A DNA stretch of 24,117 nucleotides from assembly GCA_023420745.1 (NCBI GenBank), contig JAEZVQ010000127.1, forward strand, positions 1 to 24,117. The letters run 5' to 3'. This DNA is from Actinomycetes bacterium. Its GTDB lineage: Bacteria; Actinomycetota; Actinomycetes; Actinomycetales; Actinomycetaceae. The translations under genes were made by a program, and so were the position numbers. The notes under the pieces were generated by a model. It worked only from the letters and a program-made list of their open reading frames with translations. It searched no databases and had not been told where the DNA came from. Below are positions 17,058 to 24,117 of this stretch, piece by piece; position 1 is the stretch's first letter; each line of letters starts with the position of its first letter.

Positions 17058-19214
17058 CTAGAGCATGCAGGACACGCACCCTTCAACCTCGGTGCCCTGC
17101 AGTGCCATTTGGCGAATCCGCATGTAGTACATCGTCTTGATGCCTTTGCGCCACGCGTAGATGTAGGACTTATTGAGGTCTCGTGTCGACACCGTGTCAG
17201 GGTAGAACAGGGTGAGTGACAACCCTTGATCGACGTGCTGCGTCGCCACCGCGTAGGTGTCGATAATCGGCTGCGGACCGATTTCGTAGGCGTCCTTGTA
17301 GTACTCGAGGTTGTCGTTCGTCATGTACGGCGCCGGGTAGTAGACGCGACCGATCTTGCCTTCCTTGCGGATTTCGATCCTCGACACGATCGGGTGGATC
17401 GACGAGGTCGAGTAATTGATGTAGGAGATCGATCCGGTTGGCGGCACCGCCTGGAGGTTCTGGTGGTACATGCCGTGTTCGGCAACGCTGGCCGCGAGCG
17501 CACGCCAATCGTCCGGGGTGGGCAGGTGAATCGAAGAGTTGTCGAACAGTTCCTTAACGCGGGGCGTGGTCGGTACCCACTCGCCCTCGATGTACTTGGT
17601 GAAGTACTCGCCGGACGCGTAGGCGGAGTCCTCGAAACCGACGAATTTTTCCCCGCGTTCCTTGGCGATGATATTCGACGCGAGGATGGTGTGGTACGCC
17701 ACCGCGTAGAAATACATGTTGGTGAAGTCGAGCGCTTCTTCAGAGCCGTAGTGGATGCGTTCGCGGGCGAGGAACCCGTGGAGGTTCATCTGCCCCAAGC
17801 CGATGGCGTGGCTCATCCGGTTGCCGCGTTCAATCGACGGCGCGGCGGCGATATTCGACAGATCGGACACCGCGGTCAACCCGCGCACCGCCACTTCAAC
17901 AGTCTGGGCGAAGTCCGGGGAGTCCATCGTCTTCGCGATGTTGAGAGATCCGAGGTTGCAGGAGATGTCCTTACCAACGTGGGTAAAAGACAGGTCTTCA
18001 GCAAAAGTCGAAGGCTCCGACACTTGAAGGATCTCCGAGCACAGATTCGACATGGTCACGCGCCCCTTAATCGGGTTCGCGCGATTCACCGTGTCTTCAA
18101 AAACAATGTAGGGATAACCGGATTCAAACTGAATTTCGGCAATGGTTTGGAAGAAGCGTCGCGCGTTGATCTTCTTCTTACGAATCCGCCCGTCCTCAAC
18201 CATCTCGTGGTATTTCTCGGTGACGGAAATATCGGAAAACGGCTTGCCGTAAACCCGTTCAATGTCATAGGGGCTGAACAGGTACATGTCTTCATTGCGC
18301 TTAGCCAACTCGAAGGTGATGTCGGGAATGACAACACCGAGCGACAGTGACTTAATGCGGATCTTCTCGTCGGCGTTTTCACGCTTGGTGTCGAGGAAGC
18401 TCATGATGTCAGGGTGATGGGCGTGGAGGTACACCGCTCCCGCCCCCTGACGTGCGCCGAGCTGGTTGGCGTAGGAGAAGGAGTCCTCGAGCAGCTTCAT
18501 CACCGGGACAACACCGGAGGACTGGTTCTCAATCTTCTTAATTGGCGCTCCTGCTTCGCGCAGGTTGGTCAGCGACAGTGCGACACCGCCACCGCGCTTC
18601 GACAGCTGCAACGCAGAGTTGATGGCGCGGGCAATCGACTCCATATTGTCTTCCACGCGCAGCAGGAAGCAGGAGACGAGTTCGCCGCGTGCTTTCTTCC
18701 CCGCGTTGAGGAACGTTGGGGTGGCGGGCTGGAAGCGACCATCCATGATTTCGTCAACGAGCTTTTCAGCCAGACGCTCGTCCCCGCGCGCGAGGTAGAG
18801 CGACACCACAGCGACGCGATCCTCGAAGCGTTCGAGGTAGCGCTTGCCGTCAAACGTCTTCAGCGTGTACGAGGTGTAGTACTTGAAGGCGCCGAGGAAG
18901 GTGGGGAAGCGGAATTTCTTGGCGTAGGCACGCTGGTAAAGGCTCTTGATGAAGTCGAACGAGTACTGTTCGAGCACCTCGGGCTCGTAGTAGCCGTTTT
19001 CGACGAGGTAGTCGAGCTTTTCGCGCAGGTTGTGGAAGAAAACGGTGTTTTGGTTGACGTGCTGGAGGAAGTACTGCCGTGCCGCTTTCTTGTCCGCGTC
19101 GAACTGAATCTTGCCGTCGCTGTCGTACAGGTTAAGCTGCGCGTTGAGGGCGTGATAGTCGAGGTCAGGCGAGGGCGCGGTTTCCAGCCCAGTGTCGGTC
19201 AGATTTTCTGCCAC
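17058..19214 (-). CDS. nrdE: Class Ib ribonucleoside-diphosphate reductase, catalytic subunit
   Basis: A 718-residue alpha subunit making dNDPs from NDPs. Visible active-site residues: C182 and C419 as the redox pair (LVSCFLL and [10 protein letters not shown]), N390-C392-E394 (SNLCSEI) for thiyl-radical chemistry, the YY pair near the C-terminus (TMYYMR) for radical transfer, and a mobile tail CVSCML with C713 and C716 that is re-reduced by NrdH. The N-terminus lacks a full ATP-cone, as expected for class Ib. The GTG at 19214 has GGAGG about 4 nt upstream and overlaps nrdI by 16 bp, indicating translational coupling. Its NrdF partner is encoded at 4362-5330. Confidence 0.97.
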   Translation of the reverse strand: MAENLTDTGLETAPSPDLDYHALNAQLNLYDSDGKIQFDADKKAARQYFLQHVNQNTVFFHNLREKLDYLVENGYYEPEVLEQYSFDFIKSLYQRAYAKKFRFPTFLGAFKYYTSYTLKTFDGKRYLERFEDRVAVVSLYLARGDERLAEKLVDEIMDGRFQPATPTFLNAGKKARGELVSCFLLRVEDNMESIARAINSALQLSKRGGGVALSLTNLREAGAPIKKIENQSSGVVPVMKLLEDSFSYANQLGARQGAGAVYLHAHHPDIMSFLDTKRENADEKIRIKSLSLGVVIPDITFELAKRNEDMYLFSPYDIERVYGKPFSDISVTEKYHEMVEDGRIRKKKINARRFFQTIAEIQFESGYPYIVFEDTVNRANPIKGRVTMSNLCSEILQVSEPSTFAEDLSFTHVGKDISCNLGSLNIAKTMDSPDFAQTVEVAVRGLTAVSDLSNIAAAPSIERGNRMSHAIGLGQMNLHGFLARERIHYGSEEALDFTNMYFYAVAYHTILASNIIAKERGEKFVGFEDSAYASGEYFTKYIEGEWVPTTPRVKELFDNSSIHLPTPDDWRALAASVAEHGMYHQNLQAVPPTGSISYINYSTSSIHPIVSRIEIRKEGKIGRVYYPAPYMTNDNLEYYKDAYEIGPQPIIDTYAVATQHVDQGLSLTLFYPDTVSTRDLNKSYIYAWRKGIKTMYYMRIRQMALQGTEVEGCVSCML

Positions 19215-19636
19215 AGTTCCTCCAGTCCGTTTCTCACAATCTCTACGTCTTTGGGTGTCCCCAGTAATTCAAACCGATACATGTGCGCCACGCCGAGTTT
19301 CTTCGCAATGATGTCGCCAGCGAGCGCGTAGGCGGTTCCGAAATTGGTATTTCCCGAGGCGATGACCCCGCGGCAGTGGCGGCGGTTGTTTTCGTCGTTG
19401 AGGAACTTGATGACCTGTTTCGGCACTGCGCCTTTGATCGATCCTCCACCGTAGGTGGGGGTGATGAGAATGTAGTCGCGTTCGACGGTGAGGAATCCAT
19501 CGCGTGGGAGCAGGGGGATCCGAGCATTGTCGAAACCGAGCTTGTCGACGAATCGCTTGGTGTTTTGCGTCGCTGAGGAGAAATAGACGACGTAGACGGA
19601 GTCTGTCTCGTCATCCCTGTCGCTCCGCGTCGTCAC
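19199..19636 (-). CDS. nrdI: Flavodoxin-like class Ib RNR activator
   Basis: A 145-residue flavodoxin-fold protein. The FMN-phosphate loop [13 protein letters not shown] (about 17-29) and TPTYGGGS (about 57-64) are characteristic. NrdI gives superoxide or peroxide to the NrdF dimanganese centre so that the tyrosyl radical forms. The GTG at 19636 follows GGGAGG by 7 nt, a strong start; the frame open to 19855 overlaps nrdH and is not used. The stop lies 16 bp inside nrdE. Confidence 0.96.
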   Translation of the reverse strand: MTTRSDRDDETDSVYVVYFSSATQNTKRFVDKLGFDNARIPLLPRDGFLTVERDYILITPTYGGGSIKGAVPKQVIKFLNDENNRRHCRGVIASGNTNFGTAYALAGDIIAKKLGVAHMYRFELLGTPKDVEIVRNGLEELWQKI

Positions 19637-19712
19637 GGTGCGTCCTCCCTGTGTATCTGCGATATCTACCCGCGATGGATGTCTCACGATGCGCGCGGTG
19701 CGCGCCCGGCAA

Positions 19713-19961
19713 CTAGCCGTTGACGACGGCTGCCTCGACCTGCGCGACCTTCTTAATGAGGTCGGGACGGTAGCCTGACCACACCTCGTCACCGGCAACG
19801 ACGACGGGCGCCTGGGCAAACCCCAGCCCCTTGACGTATTCGAGGGCGTCGGCATCTTCGGTGAGGTCGACGGTAACGTAGTCGAGACCCTGCTTGTTGA
19901 GCTGGCGCTTGGTTGCGTCGCACTGGACGCACATGGGCTTGGTGTACACGGTAATGCTCAT
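19713..19961 (-). CDS. nrdH: NrdH redoxin, electron donor for NrdE
   Basis: An 82-residue glutaredoxin-like protein with thioredoxin-like chemistry. The redox motif CVQC occupies residues 11-14 and the C-terminal WSGYRPD is the usual NrdH signature that separates it from glutaredoxins. It re-reduces the NrdE C-terminal cysteines. The ATG at 19961 has GAGGTGG upstream; an extended frame to 20021 adds a leader not found in the family. First gene of nrdHIE; 76 nt separate it from nrdI. Confidence 0.97.
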   Translation of the reverse strand: MSITVYTKPMCVQCDATKRQLNKQGLDYVTVDLTEDADALEYVKGLGFAQAPVVVAGDEVWSGYRPDLIKKVAQVEAAVVNG

Positions 19962-20002
19962 TGTCGCCACCTCAATCTCTCGGTCTTTGTCTCGTGTATG
20001 TT

Positions 20003-20037
20003 CTGTGCTCGCTAGTTCCACTCTACCGCGATCACAG
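20003..20037 (-). promoter_or_regulatory. nrdH: Inverted repeat in the nrdH leader
   Basis: CTGTGCTCGC (20003-20012) and GCGATCACAG (20028-20037) form 10-bp arms with one mismatch around 15 bp. In the leader RNA this would be a hairpin 40 nt before the nrdH start. It also surrounds a minus-strand TAGAGT (20025-20020), a possible second -10 box, so it could instead be an operator. Confidence 0.4.
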
Positions 20038-20094
20038 CGGTGGAATTACGCGAGTGTCATTTCTTGACGACGTCTGTTCGTCCAACGAGTGAAA

Positions 20095-20110
20095 ACACTA
20101 TACCTAGTGG
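20095..20110. promoter_or_regulatory. NrdR box 1 (overlapping a -10 box)
   Basis: ACACTATACCTAGTGG closely matches the palindromic NrdR consensus (ACACwATATaTwGTGT). On the minus strand it contains TATAGT (20102-20097), a good -10 that would start transcription near 20090, about 130 nt before nrdH. Binding of the ATP-cone repressor NrdR here would block the promoter when dATP is high. Confidence 0.8.
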
Positions 20111-20126
20111 TCGGAATCCGCGACTA

Positions 20127-20142
20127 CCACAACATGGCGTGT
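20127..20142. promoter_or_regulatory. NrdR box 2
   Basis: CCACAACATGGCGTGT keeps both outer half-sites of the NrdR consensus and a fair centre. It lies 32 bp from box 1 centre to centre, about three helical turns; NrdR boxes are known to occur in such phased pairs. The pairing raises confidence in both sites. Confidence 0.7.
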
Positions 20143-20220
20143 TTCACTCATTGGCTCCACCGACCTGTGGACAGCGGTGTGGAGCGCGTTCCTCACCCCG
20201 CGACACACTGCCAATCACGA

Positions 20221-20251
20221 GTTATCCACAGGGTGTGAATATGTGGATAAC
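20221..20251. promoter_or_regulatory. Inverted pair of perfect DnaA boxes
   Basis: TTATCCACA (20222-20230) and TGTGGATAA (20242-20250) both match the DnaA-box consensus exactly and face each other across 11 bp. With one extra base each, the arms are 10-bp perfect inverted repeats. A weaker box-like CTGTGGACAG lies at 20165-20174. The pair sits about 100 bp upstream of the NrdR boxes, in the nrdHIE control region. Confidence 0.75.
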
Positions 20252-20374
20252 TGCGGGGAAAATTGCGAAAGAATCGTCGGCGTGTCGCGGCGTGTCGCGC
20301 GCCAGTACCGACCGCGGTGCCAACCGTGTTAGTGCCAAACTCAGCAGCACCAACCTCAGCGGTTCCGGCGCCGC

Positions 20375-21916
20375 TCAGCACTCGACGACATTGACGGCGA
20401 GACCACCGGCCGCCGTTTCTTTGTACTTCGACAGCATGTCTTGACCGGTTTGCCACATCGTCTCGATGGCTGCGTCGAGGGACACCGTGTGTCGCCCATC
20501 GCCCCACATCGCCATTCGCGCGGCGTTGATCGCCTTAACCGCGGCGATCGCGTTGCGTTCAATGCAGGGAATCTGCACGAGACCGCCAATCGGGTCGCAG
20601 GTCAGCCCCAGCGAGTGCTCCATGGCGATCTCCGCCGCGTTTTCCACCTGACGCGGTGTTCCGCCGAGGGCTTGAGCCAGCCCCCCGGCCGCCATGGCCG
20701 ACGCTGAGCCGACCTCACCTTGGCACCCGACTTCAGCGCCGGCGATGGACGCATTCGTTTTGATCAGGGCGCCGATTGCGGTGGCGGCGAGGAGGAAATC
20801 GGCGCACACGCACTTCGCGTCCCCCCGTCCTTCGGGGCAAAAGCGCACGAGGTAGCCGAGCACCGCGGGGATCACGCCAGCAGCGCCGTTTGTCGGCGCG
20901 GTGACGACGCGATGACCGGCAGCGTTTTCTTCATTGACGGCGAGGGCAAAGAGGTTAACCCAGTCCATCGCACGCATCGGGTCGTCGTTGGTGCCCGCCC
21001 ACGCGACCCCCTGTGCCGACACGCCGGAGCGACCCGACAGCGATTCGTACAGTGCCGGTGCACGCCGTGCCACTCGCAGCCCGCCGGGGAGAACCCCGGT
21101 CGTGCGACAGCCCGCGTCAATACACTCCGACATCGTGGCGCACACGAGTTCGAGGTAGTCGTCAATCTCCTTCGCCGGTCGTGCCGCCTCCTCGTTAGCG
21201 CGAACGACCTCGGCAATCGACATCCCGTGACGTTCGCACAGGTCGACAAGTTGAGCGGCGGTGGCGAAGGGGAAAGGTGCCGGTAGCGCGTGGGATTGCG
21301 CCACCTCGGAAGTGGCGAGGGCAACGACGTCGGGCGTAGTCGGATCCGGAGAGCGATCCTCCATGACGAAGCCACCACCGACCGAATAGTAGGTGCGGGA
21401 AAACGGTTCAGCACGGTCGGCGACGGTGGCGGTAATCGTCAGCGCGTTGACATGGTAGGGCAGCACGGTGAATGGCGAGAACACCATGTCCTCGCGCGCG
21501 AAAGGAATCGGGTCGTGACCGAACAGGTGAAGACGCTCGGTATCTGTCACCCGTTCCAAACAGGTGGCGACGATGTCGCCGGGAACGGTGTCGGGGACGT
21601 AGCCTTCCAGCCCGAGCAGTACCGCGCGGTCGGTAGAGTGACCGCGTCCGGTGGCGCCAAGAGAGCCGAAAAGTTCGACGCGCACGCGCACCGCTCGAAA
21701 CCCGAGGTCGTGCAGTTCGTGAACGAAGGCGTATCCGGCACGCATCGGACCGACGGTGTGCGACGAGGACGGTCCGATACCGATGCGGAAGATGTCGAAT
21801 ACGGACAGGGGGCGCACCACCTGCTCGTCTTCGACGCTGACTTCACCGGAGATCAACCCGGCTGGGCTCGACCCGGTTTCTACCGTCGTCAACTCCACCG
21901 GCGTTTCGTCACGCAC
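20375..21916 (-). CDS. sdaA: Single-chain iron-sulfur L-serine dehydratase
   Basis: A protein of about 513 residues converting L-serine to pyruvate and ammonia with a [4Fe-4S] cluster. The N-terminal domain opens with SVFDIFRIGIGPSSSHTVGP. The C-terminal domain holds the cluster cysteines in GCQGEVGSA and LTCDPIGGLVQIPC. The protein ends in a terminal cysteine (NVVEC), which matches the C-terminal 'tail' cysteine known in type 2 enzymes to occupy the cluster when substrate is absent. The start is uncertain: I chose GTG at 21916 with AGGAGG 5 nt upstream; ATGs at 21934 and 21988 (GGAG 7 nt upstream) are alternatives. It is divergent from the nucleosidase gene. Confidence 0.93.
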   Translation of the reverse strand: MRDETPVELTTVETGSSPAGLISGEVSVEDEQVVRPLSVFDIFRIGIGPSSSHTVGPMRAGYAFVHELHDLGFRAVRVRVELFGSLGATGRGHSTDRAVLLGLEGYVPDTVPGDIVATCLERVTDTERLHLFGHDPIPFAREDMVFSPFTVLPYHVNALTITATVADRAEPFSRTYYSVGGGFVMEDRSPDPTTPDVVALATSEVAQSHALPAPFPFATAAQLVDLCERHGMSIAEVVRANEEAARPAKEIDDYLELVCATMSECIDAGCRTTGVLPGGLRVARRAPALYESLSGRSGVSAQGVAWAGTNDDPMRAMDWVNLFALAVNEENAAGHRVVTAPTNGAAGVIPAVLGYLVRFCPEGRGDAKCVCADFLLAATAIGALIKTNASIAGAEVGCQGEVGSASAMAAGGLAQALGGTPRQVENAAEIAMEHSLGLTCDPIGGLVQIPCIERNAIAAVKAINAARMAMWGDGRHTVSLDAAIETMWQTGQDMLSKYKETAAGGLAVNVVEC

Positions 21917-22057
21917 CTCGTCCGTCCTCCTCATTGCGATTGTCCGTTCTGGGACTAGCGTAGAACCCGCCTCGCTCCTCGGCGACATCAGCGCACTCCG
22001 AGTCCCACGTTGGCACTATTGTGGAATCGCCTGATCCACAGTCTTCGAGAGGTCCCT

Positions 22058-22798
22058 ATGCCCGACGCGCCCACCATCGTCATTGCTGCTGCGATGGATA
22101 TTGAAGCCGCCCCATTCCTTGAACGTCTCGACTGTCGCGACCAGCTCACCGCAGGGTCGCGCATGTTCCACGTCGGCACCATCGACGGTGTCGAGGTTGC
22201 CGTGGTCGTCTCCGGCATTGGTATCGCCAATGCGGCTGCCACCGCGGCGCAAGCAGGCATGGTGTTTGACCAGCGCATCGGTGCCTATATCTGCGCGGGG
22301 ACGACGGGCGGTCTGGGACGAGACGTCAACGTGCGCGACCTCATCGTCGGCACCCGTTTCACCTATTCCGGTGCTGACGCGACCGCCTTCAACTACGCGC
22401 CCGGTCAGGTGCCGGGGATGCCGGTGGACTATCGTGCCGGCACTGACCTCGCTGACATCCTCACTCGTGACGGTGCGAAAGCGCTGACCACGGTGTCACC
22501 GAAATCGCGCATCCACGCCGGCTTGGTGCTGTCCTCTGATGCTTTCATCCTCGCCGACTCGGCGGAGCAGATGCGTCGCCGCTTCTCCGACGCACTGGGG
22601 GCGGATATGGAGTCAACAGCCGCGGCGCAGGTGTGTTCGCTGGTGGGGATCCCGATGGTGTCGGCTCGCGGCGTGTCCGATCTGTGTGGTCCCTCAGCCG
22701 ACCAAGACTTCCACATTGACGCTGAGGATGCCGCGCATATCAGCGCCACCGTGGTAATCGCGGCACTGCCGTCATTGGTCGCTGCGATCAGCCGGTGA
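22058..22798 (+). CDS. mtnN: 5'-methylthioadenosine/S-adenosylhomocysteine-type nucleosidase
   Basis: A 246-residue member of the PNP/UDP phosphorylase fold. The catalytic set of MTA/SAH nucleosidases is present: E16 in AMDIEAAPF, the M184-E185 pair in GADMEST that grips the ribose, and D208 in SARGVSD that protonates the base. AGTTGGL (80-86) is the glycine loop. It should split off adenine from MTA or SAH, recycling the methyl cycle; a futalosine-type substrate cannot be excluded. The ATG at 22058 has GAGAGG 5 nt upstream. Its 3' end overlaps the convergent next gene by 27 bp. Confidence 0.88.
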   Translation: MPDAPTIVIAAAMDIEAAPFLERLDCRDQLTAGSRMFHVGTIDGVEVAVVVSGIGIANAAATAAQAGMVFDQRIGAYICAGTTGGLGRDVNVRDLIVGTRFTYSGADATAFNYAPGQVPGMPVDYRAGTDLADILTRDGAKALTTVSPKSRIHAGLVLSSDAFILADSAEQMRRRFSDALGADMESTAAAQVCSLVGIPMVSARGVSDLCGPSADQDFHIDAEDAAHISATVVIAALPSLVAAISR

Positions 22799-24022
22799 GG
22801 CCGTGATTGCGCCGGTGGCGTCGAGTCCACGGTAGACGCAGGCGACGCCGAGATCACGCATCCCATCGACTCTCATCCCCGGCCACCCCCAGGTGCGCCT
22901 CGCCCAGTCGTCCGGGATATGCGCCAGTCCACACGCTGCGCCCGCGAGCGCCCCGGCAAGGCACGCCACCGTGTCGGTATCGCCGCCGCCGCGCACCGCT
23001 GCGTCGATGACGCGACGCACCGGCGATCCCGCCACCGTTCTAGCAGCACCCTGAGCACCCTGAGCACCCTGAGCACCCTGGGTGAGCGTAGTCGCAGCGT
23101 CAATGGCTCGGAATATCCGGGCGAGAGCTGACAGCGGATCGAGCCCTGCTCCTCCACCGGTTCGCGTGCGCGCAAACCCCAGTCCGGTGGAGGTTCCAGT
23201 GGAGTCCGGTAGCAGTACGGACAGCGCGTGGGCAACCCATTCGTCTCCCCCATCGCCCACCCTGTCGGTCACCGTGTCGTCGAAGGCGTGGGCGACGGTG
23301 GTGGGATCAAACCAGGTGTCACCCTCGCGATCACGATAGTCGCCGCTGCCGGTGAGGGCGCGTGCCACGAGGTGCGCGTAGAACTGGTGGCATGCGGTGA
23401 CGACGGGGTCGGCGGTGACGAGCGTGCTCACCGCGGTCGCGCCGCGGTGGCGTCGATCGCGATCCTCCACACCTGCCAGCGCAACCGGCACCATCATTGC
23501 CAGGGTGGAACTGTCGTGGTGGCGCAGGCGCGGCGGAGTGGTGAGGGCGATGACTTCGGCTGCGGTTTCCATTGCGGTAGCGGCATTGACCATCACCTGC
23601 GCGCCGCATCCGACCCCAGCTAGGCGCGATCTCCACTGCTCACCTAATGCCCCGGGGTTGCGCGCAACTTCGCATACCCGCTGAATCGACAGCGGCACGT
23701 GCGCCGGTTCACTGTCGTACCAGGTGAGGATGCGTTGGGCGAGGAGGTGCCGTCCGGGTTCGGTGCTGACATCGACTTCGGCCACCACTTCGGCGACGAG
23801 GATGGCGAGGTGGACATCGACACTCCATTCGCCGGGGAGTAATACGCCGTTGCCGCGCGGCTCCACCACATCATCGTCGGCGGGAGGTTCGCCAAGTTCC
23901 CACGGAATCCCGACAGCGGATCCCACTGCGAGACCAACGAGCGCCCCAGCTCCGGCGAGCCCGAGGTCAGACACACGTCGACTCACGCGCACCGGATGGC
24001 TCTGCTGTGGTGTCTCGGTCAT
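22772..24022 (-). CDS. ADP-ribosylglycohydrolase-like protein with a degraded metal site
   Basis: A 416-residue protein of the ARH/DraG family. The C-terminal Mg-binding motif GGDTDTVACLAGALAGA is intact (346-362), and the N-terminus has the expected GALVGLAVGSAVGIPWE (26-42). The first metal motif, normally TDDT after a Trp/Tyr, reads WSVDV (66-70), so two of the usual ligands are missing. A QGA repeat (315-326) lies just before the C-terminal motif and comes from a 9-bp tandem DNA repeat. Active relatives remove ADP-ribose from proteins, DNA or small molecules; this one may be inactive or altered. The start at 24022 has only a weak AAGAGAA ribosome site. It is not in an operon with any ADP-ribosyltransferase gene here. 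Confidence 0.8.
   Translation of the reverse strand: MTETPQQSHPVRVSRRVSDLGLAGAGALVGLAVGSAVGIPWELGEPPADDDVVEPRGNGVLLPGEWSVDVHLAILVAEVVAEVDVSTEPGRHLLAQRILTWYDSEPAHVPLSIQRVCEVARNPGALGEQWRSRLAGVGCGAQVMVNAATAMETAAEVIALTTPPRLRHHDSSTLAMMVPVALAGVEDRDRRHRGATAVSTLVTADPVVTACHQFYAHLVARALTGSGDYRDREGDTWFDPTTVAHAFDDTVTDRVGDGGDEWVAHALSVLLPDSTGTSTGLGFARTRTGGGAGLDPLSALARIFRAIDAATTLTQGAQGAQGAQGAARTVAGSPVRRVIDAAVRGGGDTDTVACLAGALAGAACGLAHIPDDWARRTWGWPGMRVDGMRDLGVACVYRGLDATGAITASPADRSDQ
23046..23081. repeat. 9-bp tandem repeat (four copies) in the ARH-like gene
   Basis: GCACCCTGA occurs three times exactly and a fourth time with one change (23046-23054, 23055-23063, 23064-23072, 23073-23081). It encodes the QGA repeats of the protein. 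Being a multiple of three, slippage would alter protein length without breaking the frame. Confidence 0.9.
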
Positions 24023-24090
24023 CGAGTGGATTCTCTTTTCGTCATGGTTTGCGCGAAGGTGTGCGCCGGATCGGTCAGTATCGGCGTAAA

Positions 24091-24115
24091 GTCGAATGTA
24101 TCGACAATTATGTCG
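24091..24115. repeat. Overlapping inverted repeats at the right edge
   Basis: GTCGA (24091-24095) pairs with TCGAC (24101-24105), and CGACA (24102-24106) pairs with TGTCG (24111-24115). This AT-richer stretch lies about 70-90 bp upstream of the ARH-like gene and could carry an operator or a divergent promoter for a gene beyond the window. The remainder of 24023-24117 shows nothing else. Confidence 0.4.
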
Positions 24116-24117
24116 CG

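Larger units (their letters stand above)
19962..20374. other. 413-bp gene-free control region upstream of nrdHIE
   Basis: No credible gene lies between the nrdH start and the serine dehydratase stop. From nrdH outward it holds an inverted repeat (20003-20037), two NrdR boxes (20095-20142), a weak DnaA-like site near 20165, two perfect DnaA boxes (20221-20251) and a directly repeated CGTGTCGCG (20281-20299). Short frames here are not supported by ribosome sites or family resemblance. Confidence 0.7.

Noticed and set aside
17226..19331. Long plus-strand frames opposite nrdE (17226-18350 and 18414-19331)
   Set aside because: They are shadows of nrdE, which has all catalytic residues of the class Ib alpha subunit.
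20221..20251. DnaA boxes as part of a chromosomal origin
   Set aside because: Only two perfect boxes are present, there is no AT-rich unwinding region, and none of dnaA, dnaN, recF, gyrB, rnpA or parAB is nearby. A regulatory or titration role fits better.
20193..20507. Small frames in the nrdHIE upstream region and across the serine dehydratase end
   Set aside because: No ribosome sites and no recognisable protein features; they overlap regulatory sites or a well-supported gene.
23046..23081. Short repeat array as CRISPR
   Set aside because: Units are 9 bp, directly adjacent with no spacers, and lie inside a coding frame.

Overview
The window is chromosomal DNA from a GC-rich Gram-positive bacterium, most likely an actinomycete (Actinomycetota). 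The reasons are the class Ib ribonucleotide reductase set nrdH-nrdI-nrdE plus nrdF, frequent GTG starts, several starts with no Shine-Dalgarno sequence but a TAnnnT -10 box 6-8 nt upstream (leaderless mRNAs), and secreted cell-envelope proteins of actinobacterial style. I cannot name the genus. I see no phage, IS element, CRISPR array, tRNA or rRNA. About 92% of the window is coding.

Left part (1-3424): the end of an unidentified gene with a strong terminator, a small GlsB/YeaQ-type membrane protein, a Gpt-like phosphoribosyltransferase, a translationally coupled pair (low-molecular-weight protein-tyrosine phosphatase, then a membrane-anchored lysozyme-fold-like protein), and a Nudix hydrolase.

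Minus-strand block 3503-7098: reading 5'->3', a secreted protein with cell-wall-binding-repeat-like segments, a small membrane protein, nrdF (radical subunit of class Ib RNR) and pheA (prephenate dehydratase). They are separated by 27, 46 and 13 nt, so they probably form one transcript. nrdF therefore lies about 12 kb from nrdHIE.

Minus-strand block 7194-13469: an OpgB/LTA-synthase-like membrane sulfatase-fold enzyme, a striking single-ORF fusion of ribonuclease HI with a prolyl aminopeptidase, and oligopeptidase B. Oligopeptidase B is divergent from a large ABC-class predicted ATPase (13587-15380) of unknown role, and a 7+7 bp inverted repeat lies between them. A MATE-family exporter follows.

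Right part (17058-24022): the nrdHIE operon (glutaredoxin-like reductant NrdH, flavodoxin NrdI, catalytic NrdE) ends in a GC-rich hairpin. Its 413-bp upstream region holds two NrdR-box-like sites 32 bp apart and, about 100 bp further upstream, two perfect DnaA boxes in inverted orientation. Then come a single-chain iron-sulfur L-serine dehydratase, a divergent MTA/SAH-type nucleosidase, and an ADP-ribosylglycohydrolase-like protein with a degraded metal motif and a 9-bp tandem repeat.

The most interesting items are the RNase HI-prolyl aminopeptidase fusion, the combined NrdR/DnaA control region, the placement of nrdF in an envelope-gene transcript, and the probably altered ADP-ribosylglycohydrolase. 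I found no clear-cut new defence or mobile system.
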